From contig CAWHZD010000007.1 of assembly GCA_963833745.1 (NCBI GenBank), forward strand, positions 930,001-994,000: a stretch of 64,000 bases of DNA. The letters are read 5' to 3'. The stretch's first letter is position 1; each line of letters starts with the position of its first letter. This document shows positions 55,876 through 64,000 of the stretch, one piece after another. Origin of the DNA: AP-15 sp963833745. GTDB taxonomy: Bacteria > Pseudomonadota > Alphaproteobacteria > ATCC43930 > CGMCC-115725. A program made the translations under genes and the position numbers. The notes under the pieces were generated by a model, which had not been told where the DNA came from, searched no databases, and was given only the letters and a program-made list of their open reading frames with translations.

Positions 55876-56085
55876 ATGCTTCCCCGCAAGCTGACGGCGA
55901 TCGATCCAGAAAGCGAAAGACGGCGATATAAGATTGTTCGGCGCGACACGATGGAAGACGTACCCGGTCTGATACTATCAGCCAACGTCGAGGCCGGGCT
56001 ATGTCTTCTCCGACTATCTAGTGGAGCCAGTCAAGAGTTCAATTTTGGACTAGAAGGGATTCGAATCGTGACAGTTGCACGATAA
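55876..56085 (+). CDS. Small 69-aa protein of unknown function (PilZ-like composition)
   Basis: It begins at the ATG at 55876 behind ATGGAGG. The sequence MLPRKLTAIDPESERRRYKI, VRRDTMEDVPGLILSANVEA and GLCLLRLSSGASQEFNFGLE is strand-rich and basic at the N-terminus. I do not assign a family. It is followed by AT-rich DNA and the IS1595 element. Confidence 0.55.
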   Translation: MLPRKLTAIDPESERRRYKIVRRDTMEDVPGLILSANVEAGLCLLRLSSGASQEFNFGLEGIRIVTVAR

Positions 56086-56220
56086 AATAATTAAATTATT
56101 TCAGAGTCCTTTGAATAATCCCTCAAATCTTATTGGGGAGAGAACCGTTAAATTTCGTACTGCTCCACTCCCTCAACCGAGGCCGTACTTGATGTACCAC
56201 TCGCCTTTCGAAATGTGAAA

Positions 56221-56230
56221 TTATACGAGA
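56221..56230. repeat. Left direct repeat flanking IS1595
   Basis: TTATACGAGA, identical to 57342-57351 on the other side of the element; probably an 8-bp target duplication plus chance matches. Confidence 0.65.
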
Positions 56231-57341
56231 CGGCTTATGCACGAGTGTCCGATCCGTCTAAATGTTGTGTACGAAACAGGAACATTGGTTTAGGGTGATC
56301 ATCCGCCCAGGATGAGCAGGGTGAGGCCATGTCCGGGTCTGAGGGTCGGTTTCCAAAGTCGTTGATCGAGTTCCAAGGCCGCTTTGCGAGTGACAGCGCA
56401 TGCGCGGATTACCTTTTCGCGCGTCGTTGGCCGGAAGGGTTCGTCGGCCCCGGTTGCGGCGACGGCCGAGCCTGGCTTCTGAAGACCAAGGAATTCACCT
56501 ATGAGTGCGCCGCCTGCGGCCGTCAGACCTCGGTGACCGCCGGGACGATTATGCACGCCAGCAAGCTGTCGTTGACCAAGTGGTTCTGGGCGGCGTTTCT
56601 GATGGCGACGCACTCCAACGGGATCTCGGCTCTGCAACTGCAGAGCCAGCTCGGCCTTGGCTCGTACCGAACCGCCTGGATGTTGTGCGCCAAGCTGCGC
56701 CGGGCCATGGTCAACCCGGAACGCGAGCCACTGTGCGGCGTCGTCGAGGCCGATGAGACGATCATTGCGTTCCGCACCAAGGAGGACCCGATCGTCTTGC
56801 CGGCGGCCGCAGTGGGGTCGGCAAGATGCTCGTCGCCGGCGCGGTCGAAGTCGACGGCGGCACGCCACAACGCGCCCGACTGAAGGTGATCGAGGGCTTC
56901 GGCAGGGACGAGATCCACACTTTCGGGCTCGGCGCCGTGGCCCCCAACACCAGGTTGGTGAACGACGACTGGCCATCCTACAACGACATTCCCGATATCA
57001 AGCACAAGGCGATCACGCTCGGCCCGATGGCGGCGCACATCGTGCTGCCCCCTGTTCGGGCCAGGGGCAGGCCTGGACCCATCGGCTATTCTCAAACTTC
57101 AAGCGCTCGGGCCTCGGCGTTTACCATGGGCTGCGCAAGACGAACCTCCAGCACTACCTGGATGAGTTCGTCTTCCGCTTCAATCGGGCCGGACACGGCA
57201 TGCCGCGTTCGAGACCCTCCTCGGCATCGGCGCCCGCATCGCCCCAGCTCCCTACCTCGTGCTGATCCGCAAGACCGCCTAGCAAAGCTGGCACAGTCGC
57301 GGCACAGCATATAGAGCTACCGGACCCTCGTGCATAAGCAC
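56231..57341 (+). mobile_element. IS1595-family element, about 1.1 kb
   Basis: The terminal inverted repeats are GCTTATGCACGAGTGTCCG (56233-56251) and, on the right, CGGACCCTCGTGCATAAGC (57321-57339), 18 of 19 bases matching. TTATACGAGA flanks both sides. It carries one transposase gene. Confidence 0.75.
56329..57282 (+). pseudogene. IS1595-family (ISXO2-like) transposase, frameshifted
   Basis: It starts at the ATG at 56329. The N-terminal zinc ribbon (RRWPEGFVGPGCGDGRAWLL, YECAACGRQTSVTAGTIMHA) and the DDE core start (LCGVVEADETIIAF) are intact. The frame shifts near 56810 (then VGKMLVAGAVEVDGGTPQRA, LVNDDWPSYNDIPDIKHKAI), again near 57075 (THRLFSNFKRSGLGVYHGLR, LDEFVFRFNRAGH) and once more near 57205 (LLGIGARIAPAPYLVLIRKT). 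Joined together it is a normal ISXO2-like protein. The intact ends suggest recent insertion, so the shifts are either recent decay or sequence error. Confidence 0.75.
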
Positions 57342-57351
57342 TTATACGAGA
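57342..57351. repeat. Right direct repeat flanking IS1595
   Basis: TTATACGAGA, identical to 56221-56230. Confidence 0.65.
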
Positions 57352-57465
57352 TCATCCCACGCCGTATATAGTCTTGCGTCATCGTGCGTATGGCACGGCG
57401 CAAGAGGTAAGCCCAACGGCGTGTGTTCGAGCAGTTGGCATCGGCTCGGCTCGTCTTAGAGTATG

Positions 57466-57832
57466 ACTCATATTGCAACGTTTGGCTGTGCTGTTCTGCC
57501 GAGTCGCCGCATGAGGAGCTTGGCGCTGGCCGGGAACAGCCATGAGAGGGCGCTTTCCAGGGTAGCCTCAAAGTCTTTGGCGAGGCGTCGGTTGCGGTTG
57601 AGCCAGGCGAAGGTGCGCTCGACAACCCAACGCCGCGGCAGGACGACAAATCCTGCGGCGAGGTCGGAGCGCTTGCCGATTTCGATCGTCCACTGGCCGA
57701 TTTTGTCGAGGGCGGCGCCAAGCTTGGCCCCGGTGTAAGCGCCGTCGGCAAAGACGTGTCGCAGCCAGGGATAGAGGTGACGAACGGCGGCCAAAACGAG
57801 CGGCGCGCCATCGCGGTCCCCGGCCTGCGTGT
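57466..57832 (-). pseudogene. IS5-family transposase C-terminal fragment
   Basis: On the minus strand the frame reads DRDGAPLVLAAVRHLYPWLR, HVFADGAYTGAKLGAALDKI, FVVLPRRWVVERTFAWLNRN and RLAKDFEATLESALSWLFPA, the C-terminal third of an IS5/IS427-type transposase with its DG-Y and the E of VVERTFAW. The N-terminal part is missing. Instead it is joined in frame to the end of the IS481 transposase at about 57832. Confidence 0.72.
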
Positions 57833-58771
57833 TGTATCCCGTGAGATTGGCGAGGATCTCGGCGGGCGCATGATAGTCGAGGCATCGCAGACGGGTGCAA
57901 TTGTAGTCGGCGAGGAAGGCATGGAGATAGGCGTCGCGCTCGGCGTGGTCGTGGAAGCGGCGGTGATGCGCGGCGCGTTCTGCGGCACGCGGTCGAGGTG
58001 CTCGCCAATGCGGCGGTTGAAGCGCTCGACCATGCCGTTGGTTTGCGGCCGGAACGGCCGGGTGAGGCGGTGGTCAATGCGATGGCCGGCACAGGCGCGG
58101 TCGAACGGATGCTGGCCCGAGGGCTTGTCGTGCGGTTTGCGCTTTTTGTCGACGGCAAAGCGATCGGTGAACTCGGACCCGTTGTCGGTGAGAACGGTGT
58201 GGACGGTGAGCGGGAAGCTGGCGACAAAGCGCTGCAGAAAGCCGGCGGCGGTATCGGCGCGGCGATCGGGCAGGATTTCGAGATAGACAAAGCGGGTGGC
58301 GCGGTCGATCGCGACATAGGCGTCGCGGCGGCGGCGGTCGAGCGGCGGCAGGTATTTGACGTCGATATGGATGAACCCGGCCGGAGCGTCGGTGTGGAAA
58401 GCCGCCGCTGCGGCCTTGTCGCGGGTCAGGCGGGCCGAGATCGCGTGACGCTGCAGGCAGCGATGGATGGCGCTGCGCGAGCGCTCGGGGTTGAGACAGC
58501 GGCGCACGACCTCGACGATGTCGTCGAGCGGCAGGGCGAGGCTGCGCCGCAGCTCGACGACGATGGCTTCTTCCCACTGGGTCAGCGAGGTGTTGAGACG
58601 GTGCGGCCGGGTCGAGCGATCGGTGGTGTCCTGGCGGTCTTTCCACCTGGCCACAGTGCGGCTGTGGATGCCGAGTTCGCGCGCCAGGGCGGCGTTGCTC
58701 GCCGGGCTTTTCCGGATGTAGGCGCGGATGCGCGGGGTGGTGGTGGCGTTGGCGTGCAGTTTCAGATCCAT
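57833..58771 (-). pseudogene. IS481-family transposase, frameshifted and fused to IS5 fragment
   Basis: From the ATG at 58771 (MDLKLHANATTTPRIRAYIR) the HTH region and the DDE core follow: Asp in FIHIDVKYLPPLDRRRRDAY, Asp in VHTVLTDNGSEFTDRF, Glu in QTNGMVERFNRRIGEHLDRV. After VPQNA the frame shifts by one base near 58005 and continues HHRRFHDHAERDAYLHAFLA, HAPAEILANLTGYNTQ. At about 57832 it passes directly into IS5 sequence. All catalytic residues are present upstream of the shift. Confidence 0.78.
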
Positions 58772-58984
58772 CAGCCGGCACTCCCGTTGACCGGTCGGTT
58801 GCGGCGCCGGGGTCGCGTCCGGGAGACGCTCGCCCCGGTGGGTCCACCGGCCCCTCCCACGCGCCGCCCCGCCAGACTCGCGATGGTCGCGGTGCCGGCG
58901 CGCGGGTCCCTCCCATGGACTACCGGGACGAGCGGCGCATCCTCTCGCAGCCGCCGCTGCAACCATTCGATAGCATGCCACAGC

Positions 58985-59190
58985 CGAGGGCTGTCACGCC
59001 AATCTTCCGAGACGAAACACGAAGGCGGGGTCGTCTCGAAGTCGCGAATGTGCCAGGGTGCTCTTCATCCGGTTGACAAGGCGGGTGCAGTCGCCGACCG
59101 GGCCCTCGCGCTCGTGGTTTGGTCTTGGCATCCTCCTTGGGAGCTTGCGACCACGCCCAGGGTTTCGTCGGGGCCTTCGAGACCCGAGGT
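58985..59190 (-). pseudogene. IS110-family transposase remnant
   Basis: Minus-strand pieces in two frames read KEDAKTKPRA and NHEREGPVGDCTRLVNRMKS TLAHSRLRDDPAF. This matches the central EEDAKR-NRERE-LV-E-TRLVNRMK-TL-R-GIR region of IS110 transposases. The rest is not recognisable. A short decayed trace. Confidence 0.45.
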
Positions 59191-59713
59191 TTCGAAACCG
59201 CTTTGACCACATCGAGACGCGCCTCCGCCATGTCTCCGACTGCTCGGCGGCGACGGCTTCGGCACCAATACCATCATGCGCGAGGTCCTGGCCGATGCCG
59301 GCAAACAAGGCCGCCGGGTCGTAGCGGTGTTGATCGGCACCGCATTTGCTGCAGGACGAAGCCGGGACCCGCCCGGGCCCAGTGACGGCAGGTCGCCGAC
59401 CAATAGTCACCCAGGTCAGAAAGCTCGCCGAGTTCACCGACGAAGTCGGGAGAAAATCTACAATAACACAAAGTATACAATATAGCATAATCGGCATGCT
59501 ACTGCAATATATTTGAGTCTCCGACGAATCAAAAGGAAGAAATTAATACCTATAACTGATGCTCATATCCACATGTCCGATATCGGATCACGCCCCTCGC
59601 ACCGGTATCCCATCGATAGCGTTTACGTGACCGAGAGACGACCGTCTCATTCGCTGGGCCCCCAGTATCTAATATCTGTAGTTCTGTAGCTCACGACTAT
59701 CCGAACAGTTCGA
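59191..59713. other. About 520 bp without a supported gene
   Basis: The left half may hold further decayed transposase DNA. From about 59450 the composition becomes AT-richer (for example AATACTATAGCATAATC-like runs), unlike the surrounding genome, and no coding frame is convincing. Confidence 0.35.
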
Positions 59714-59956
59714 TCAATGGCCAGCTGCGATGCACGCACGCAAATCATCGCGCTCCTCCTCATAATCGTCCATTGCCTGATGTAGCACGCTGTCGGGAGG
59801 TAAAACTCTTAGCGCCGCGGTAATCTTTTTTATGGTCCCGTCGTCATAATTGACAGGCTGAGGACAGTGGGATGCCGTAGACCGATTACCGCTACATCCG
59901 CTAATCAAGAAAACCACTGCAAGCGCTGTAATGGCCTGCACCACCCTGGAACCCAT
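59714..59956 (-). CDS. Small lipoprotein, phage-lysis (o-spanin-like) type
   Basis: 80 aa with a lipoprotein signal (MGSRVVQAITALAVVFLISG then C at residue 21, lipobox LISGC). The mature part is short and acidic (HCPQPVNYDDGTIKKITAAL, LPPDSVLHQAMDDYEEERDD, then LRACIAAGH). Similar small lipoproteins accompany phage lysis genes in alphaproteobacteria and could be outer-membrane spanins; an ordinary host lipoprotein is the alternative. It stands alone here. Confidence 0.6.
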   Translation of the reverse strand: MGSRVVQAITALAVVFLISGCSGNRSTASHCPQPVNYDDGTIKKITAALRVLPPDSVLHQAMDDYEEERDDLRACIAAGH

Positions 59957-60502
59957 AATTCAATCCCCCACCCGTTGTCGACACAACATCGCGACAGTCG
60001 GCTTTTTGATCAAGCGCGAGGCGCGACCGGAATCAATGCGACACCGCTTGCTCGGGTATCAGAGCCGCAGCAAGACCGATGAATCGCCCTCGTGTACCGC
60101 TCTGCAGATATCGACTAAGATACACGGTTGTCTGTCGGCGGAGAGGATTGCTCAGACGGACGGCCGATCAAGCACCTGAGGGCCGAGCCAGATATTGTGA
60201 AGCTTCGCCGCCGAGCGCGTCGGCAACCATCGGGGGTGTGTGATCCGAGCACGCCGAGATTATTATGCGGCCGAGTCTCTTTTGCACTTCCGCTTGCCAC
60301 CCCAACGAACCACTTCGCAAGCGGCCCTCACCGTACGGTTGCTTTTCAAGCACGGGTGACATTTTGGCGCATAATGCGTTTTACGGAAAATTGTCCGACC
60401 TGCGGTCAATACGCATTTCGCAGATCTTAGCCGCCGCCATGGTACGCCGGCGGCGGTTCATCCTCAGCACTCGACGGCTTCGCGGTCGATGGGAAACAGG
60501 CG
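59957..60502. other. Intergenic region, nothing recognised
   Basis: About 545 bp between the lipoprotein gene and the membrane protein gene. It must hold their divergent promoters; I see no supported coding frame. Confidence 0.35.
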
Positions 60503-62083
60503 ATGCATCATTTTCCTAATCCGAATGTCGCGGTCGCCGATCCTATCAAGTCAGCAACAAACAAGATTGAAAACGTCGACCAAATCTACCACTCGGAGCA
60601 ACAACAACTTTGGATAGATATTTTGATCAGCAGCCTATTGGTGCTTCCGCTCCTGCTGACCGCCTATTTACCCTTGTTGGACCTGCCAAATCATTTGGCA
60701 CGACAGCATGTGTTTTCTGAATGGTCTTCAACTCCACACCTCCAAAGATACTACTATTACAAAATCGCCCTTGTTCCCAACCTGATCTTAGACGTCTTCG
60801 TGTTGATTGTTCGCTACGTTACCTCTATCGAGCTCGCGATTAGATTATTTTGTATTATTTTGCTCCTGCTATTATTCTGGGGATGCAGAATGATTAACCG
60901 CCAGTTGGGTGGCAGACAGTCGCGAATCTATCGCGTGGTGCCGCTCCTATGCTACGGCGGGCCATTCCAATTCGGCTTCCTGAGCTTCTGTTTCGGTATC
61001 GGTTTGGCGTTGGTCTATTTTGGGGCCTATCTGCGCGAGCGCGATTCGTCCCGTTTCAGGCTCGTAGCGATCTTTGCACCCCTGAGCTTCGTGCTGCTTC
61101 TCTGTCACCTGGCAGCCTTCGGCCTTGCCGCCGTCGCTATCGCTGCCTTCGAACTGAGCCATTCATATGATCGGTTCACTGGCGACAGCCTCTCCCGCCT
61201 CCTCCGCAAGATTGCTCGACGTGAGGCGCGGGTGGCGCTGTTTCTCCTGCCGCCCTTTCTGCTGTTCGTCGCTTTGAGTCCAACGACGTCTGTCGTCGGT
61301 CATTCCGCCGTCTGGAGCCTTCGCTCAAAGGCGGATGGTTTGGCTGCATTGACTCTCTTCTCCAGTCCAGGGCCAGAGCTCACGTTGTTAGGTTTGGCGG
61401 CGGCCGGTTTGATCTTCGCGCTGATCACCGATACCGTGCGTGCTCGACGCGAGACGGCGGCGATCGCAATCGCCATGGGAATCGTGTTTTTGCTTCTGCC
61501 GCGCGTCGCTCTCAGCGGTGGCTACATCGATTATCGTATCCCTTGGGCTGCGTCTTTTTTCGTGATCGCCACCCTCGTTCCCGGTCGGCGTACGGCGCGC
61601 TACGGAATGCCGCTCGGCGTTTGGTTTGGCGGACTGGTAGCCGCGCGTCTTGCCCTCATTGCTGCGCTGTGGTTGAGCTGGGACCCGGTTATCGCGGGCA
61701 TCGTTTCGGCGCTCCGGACGCTCCCGACGGGAGCTCGCCTAATGGCCGTGGAAGGTGATCCAGGGTCGACCTCAGTAGCGCGCTCTCCGCCGCTAGTTCA
61801 CGTCGCCGCCTATGCGGTCGCTTACCGTCAGGCCTACTGGCCGGGCATGTTTGCCAGCTTCTCAGGCCAAATTCTCTACTTTCAGCCAGCCTACAAGCAT
61901 TTGTGGCAGCCGATCTCCACGGAGCTGACCCATCTCGATCCCATGTACAACTATGTCCTGGTGCTGCGCCCCACGTTTGTTCATGTGTCGCCGGCTCTTC
62001 CTCTGCGCTGCATTGCGCATGGAGATAGCTTCGAACTGTTCGCCGTGACCGTGGGCAGCGGGTACACGCGGTGCTCGCGATAA
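60503..62083 (+). CDS. Polytopic inner-membrane protein of unknown function
   Basis: 526 aa with about ten TM helices. The first is ILISSLLVLPLLLTAYLPLL, followed by a loop carrying LPNHLARQHVFSEWSSTPHL and further helices such as LIVRYVTSIELAIRLFCIIL and FGFLSFCFGIGLALVYFGAY. The last 110 residues form an extracytoplasmic tail. A D-NH motif after TM1 is reminiscent of GT-C glycosyltransferases, but no family is certain. GC content is somewhat lower than in the core genes, suggesting acquisition. Confidence 0.65.
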   Translation: MHHFPNPNVAVADPIKSATNKIENVDQIYHSEQQQLWIDILISSLLVLPLLLTAYLPLLDLPNHLARQHVFSEWSSTPHLQRYYYYKIALVPNLILDVFVLIVRYVTSIELAIRLFCIILLLLLFWGCRMINRQLGGRQSRIYRVVPLLCYGGPFQFGFLSFCFGIGLALVYFGAYLRERDSSRFRLVAIFAPLSFVLLLCHLAAFGLAAVAIAAFELSHSYDRFTGDSLSRLLRKIARREARVALFLLPPFLLFVALSPTTSVVGHSAVWSLRSKADGLAALTLFSSPGPELTLLGLAAAGLIFALITDTVRARRETAAIAIAMGIVFLLLPRVALSGGYIDYRIPWAASFFVIATLVPGRRTARYGMPLGVWFGGLVAARLALIAALWLSWDPVIAGIVSALRTLPTGARLMAVEGDPGSTSVARSPPLVHVAAYAVAYRQAYWPGMFASFSGQILYFQPAYKHLWQPISTELTHLDPMYNYVLVLRPTFVHVSPALPLRCIAHGDSFELFAVTVGSGYTRCSR

Positions 62084-62549
62084 GCAGCCCTTAACGAGGC
62101 CCCCAACCACACGGTTCCTGCAGCTGCTCTGTGCGATGCGTGGCGCCGCCGTGGGGCGGATGCGGCGGGCGTCAGGCCATCGGCCTCGCGCCAGTCGAAA
62201 AACCGAATGCAGGTCCGGGCGTAAGCCCGGCGCGGGTGCGGTTGAGGATCTTGGCGGTGAAGAATTCGACAGAGCCCCAAGCGGCTTCCCGCAGAGATCG
62301 GCGATCAGCGCCGTCACCACGTTTAGTCTCGCGAAGCCGGTTCGGAGCTTCGTTGGCCTAGTCGACCCGACCGGTGTTCTTCACACGGAGACATTCGACA
62401 AGTTCGCTTCCCATGCGCTATTAGGCTACTAAACTGCCAAGGTCGGGGCGCTTAATCGCCGGACCGGCTGCCGGTGAGAACGCGAATTGAGGGCTCCTCT
62501 AGCATGGTTACGACGCTGCCTTATCGTCAAAAGCAAAAGGGGGAGCGCT
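62084..62549. other. Intergenic region, nothing firm
   Basis: About 465 bp before the MFS gene. A minus-strand stretch near 62170-62290 (VEFFTAKILNRTRAGLTPGP) looks faintly protein-like and might be a gene trace, but I cannot support it. Confidence 0.3.
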
Positions 62550-63884
62550 TTGATCAAGACGACGCACCGACGGTACTGGGTGTTCTTTCTACTGTTGCTG
62601 TTCAACGCCATCGCCTATCTCGATCGCGTCAACATGTCGGTGGCGGGTAAGCCGATTGCCCATGAGTTCGGACTGTCGCCGATCGCGCTCGGGTATCTGT
62701 TCTCCTCGTTTCTGTGGGCCTATGTGCTGATGATGCTACCCGGCGGGCGGTTGATCGACCGCTGGGGCACGCATGTCGTAGCCTCGGTCGCTACCGCGGT
62801 ATGGTCGACGGCGCAGATGGCGACAGGAATGGTCGGCAATTTCGCGATGATGCTGGCGGTGCGGCTTGGTCTCGGTATCGGCGAGGCGCCATTCGCTCCA
62901 ATTTCCTATGGCAGCGTCCGATCGTGGTCGCCCTACACCGAGCGCGGTACCGCCATTGCCGCGATCTCCGCAGGGTCAAGCCTCGGGCTGGCACTCGGCG
63001 CGCCGGCCGTGGCTTGGCTGATCGAGACGCTGTCATGGCGCTGGTCTTTCATCATTACCGGCACGGTCGGATTTGTCTGGGTGCTGGTCTGGCTCGCTCT
63101 GGTCTCGACGCCGGAAAAGACGCGGTGGCTGCCTCAGGCCGAACGGGAGCACATCCTGGCCCAGCGCGACGCCGGCATCGCGCCGCCGAGCCACAACGGT
63201 GTCGGCTATCTCGGGCTGATCCGCTGTCCAGCGATGTGGGGCCTGTTCATCTCCCAGGGCTGCCTCGTTTACACCGGCTATCTCTACATTTCCTGGTTGC
63301 CGAATTACCTCCAAACCGCACGGCACTTGTCGATGCTCCGTTCCGGCGTTTACACGGCGATCCCGTTTCTCGTCGCTCTGGCAGTCGGTATCGTGGCCAA
63401 CTGGGCGGGCGACAGGCTGCTGACCGCCGACGCCGTGCGCGGCGGCAAGCGCCGCTATCTGGTGGCGCTCAGCCTCCTCTTTATGGCGGCGGGCCTGGGG
63501 ATCCCGTTTGTCCAGTCGCTGGGTGCGGTCATCGCCCTGATTACGATCGCGGTATCGGCCGCCCATGTCGGGCCGGCCGCCAACGGCGCCCTGGTCAGCG
63601 ACCTGCTGCGCTCGCCCGGCGATGCGGGGCGAGCTTTTGCCTTTCTCGCCCGTACCATCAAGGAAATTATGGTTGCGGCCATAGTCGAAGACGAGCGCGA
63701 CAATTCCTTCCTCGATAACGGCCGCGCGACCACCATCCTCGACCTCGTCGATTTTGGCGGCGCTACGCCGCTTACGGCCGAGGAACCTGCGCAGTACCGG
63801 CGACCAGCCGAGCACGGCCACGAATCCGGCGTGAAAGACGTCGTGGAAGCGGTAGCCGTCATCTTCGTGCGCATTGTCCGTTAG
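62550..63884 (+). CDS. MFS transporter (ACS family), C-terminus replaced by a foreign junction
   Basis: I favour a TTG start at 62550, seven bases after GGGGGAG; an ATG at 62487 is possible. Residues 1 to about 367 are a normal anion:cation symporter-type MFS protein: FNAIAYLDRVNMSVAGKPIA, FSSFLWAYVLMMLPGGRLID, RLGLGIGEAPFAPISYGSVR and AISAGSSLGLALGAPAVAW. After AGRAFAFL (about 63650) the last one to two TM helices are missing and the frame runs 78 codons antisense through a MazG-like gene. Such transporters import organic anions such as sugar acids. Probably non-functional as encoded. Confidence 0.75.
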   Translation: MIKTTHRRYWVFFLLLLFNAIAYLDRVNMSVAGKPIAHEFGLSPIALGYLFSSFLWAYVLMMLPGGRLIDRWGTHVVASVATAVWSTAQMATGMVGNFAMMLAVRLGLGIGEAPFAPISYGSVRSWSPYTERGTAIAAISAGSSLGLALGAPAVAWLIETLSWRWSFIITGTVGFVWVLVWLALVSTPEKTRWLPQAEREHILAQRDAGIAPPSHNGVGYLGLIRCPAMWGLFISQGCLVYTGYLYISWLPNYLQTARHLSMLRSGVYTAIPFLVALAVGIVANWAGDRLLTADAVRGGKRRYLVALSLLFMAAGLGIPFVQSLGAVIALITIAVSAAHVGPAANGALVSDLLRSPGDAGRAFAFLARTIKEIMVAAIVEDERDNSFLDNGRATTILDLVDFGGATPLTAEEPAQYRRPAEHGHESGVKDVVEAVAVIFVRIVR

Positions 63885-64000
63885 TTCGGCACCAACCTGC
63901 TCGCCTTCGAAGTAGGTCCGCACGATGACCCTGCTCCCGTCGGCGTCTTCCTTGAAAGTCAGGGTGAAGCGGTCGGGAAAGCTTTCGCCCCCCTTGTCGC
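63653..64000 (-). pseudogene. MazG-like nucleotide pyrophosphohydrolase, internal part
   Basis: The minus-strand frame enters from the right edge (SFPDRFTLTFKEDADGSRVI) and reads VGAELTDNAHEDDGYRFHDV, FHAGFVAVLGWSPVLRRFLG, KIDEVEDGGRAAVIEEGIVA and ends at YGRNHNFLDG near 63653, where MFS DNA begins. EDDGYRFHDVFH, EVEDGGRA and the IEEG motif are typical of an all-alpha NTP pyrophosphohydrolase family that clears non-canonical nucleotides. The C-terminal end is missing, so the gene is truncated at the same point as the MFS gene. Confidence 0.72.

Noticed and set aside
57998..59206. A 402-codon plus-strand frame opposite the IS481 transposase
   Set aside because: Antisense shadow; the minus strand has clear DDE motifs.

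Overview
The window is GC-rich (high-GC third positions) and looks like a chromosome segment of an alphaproteobacterium, possibly a Rhodospirillales/Acetobacteraceae-type or related soil lineage. The grounds are codon use, an EcfG-like promoter motif, a tRNA-Gln(CUG) fragment that encodes its CCA, and the gene families present. I cannot name the genus from sequence alone.

Left part (1-29.5 kb) is mostly intact chromosome. In order: the 3' end of a phospholipase C-type phosphoesterase and a small secreted protein; a serine-glyoxylate-type aminotransferase with a luciferase-like flavin oxidoreductase; an RND efflux pair (adaptor plus AcrB-type pump) behind a tandem 19-bp repeat; a decayed gene; and a two-gene unit of an HtrA-like protein lacking all three catalytic residues and a LuxR-type regulator with a degenerate receiver. 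Next comes a PEP-CTERM gene broken by a 2580-bp IS66 element with a perfect 8-bp target duplication. A long minus-strand oligopeptide ABC transporter operon follows (ATPase, three paralogous binding proteins, an embedded TPR/glycosyltransferase-like protein, second ATPase, two permeases). Divergent from it lies an ECF sigma/RskA-type anti-sigma/fasciclin cluster resembling the SigK-RskA-MPT83 arrangement.

Middle part (29.8-49.7 kb) is accessory DNA. It opens with a 3' fragment of tRNA-Gln that looks like an attachment site, beside a frameshifted tyrosine integrase. Island genes follow: an AlpA-like HTH protein, a frameshifted primase/helicase, and small hypotheticals. Then comes a five-gene module (small ORF, Gly-rich ORF, Ser/Thr-rich secreted protein, 69-aa protein, ElaB/YqjD-type membrane-anchored protein) present as two inverted copies around an IS1634-like element, with a third partial copy near 48 kb. 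Conserved GGAAC-N17-TGTT/GGTT motifs precede several module genes and suggest control by the general stress sigma factor EcfG. Fragments of IS256, IS21, IS630 and IS1634-like elements surround the module.

Right part (49.7-64 kb) mixes host and phage pieces: a glycogen debranching enzyme and the 3' end of treZ, abruptly joined to a phage tail-tip gene; small phage-type membrane proteins and lipoproteins; an IS1595 element with terminal repeats and target duplication but a frameshifted transposase; an IS481-IS5 chimera; an IS110 remnant; a polytopic membrane protein; and an MFS transporter whose 3' end is joined head-on to a truncated MazG-like gene.

Many single-nucleotide frameshifts fall right of 29.8 kb, while about 20 kb of core genes on the left show none. 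This fits decay of mobile DNA, although assembly error at repeats cannot be excluded. No rRNA, CRISPR array or recognisable riboswitch was seen.
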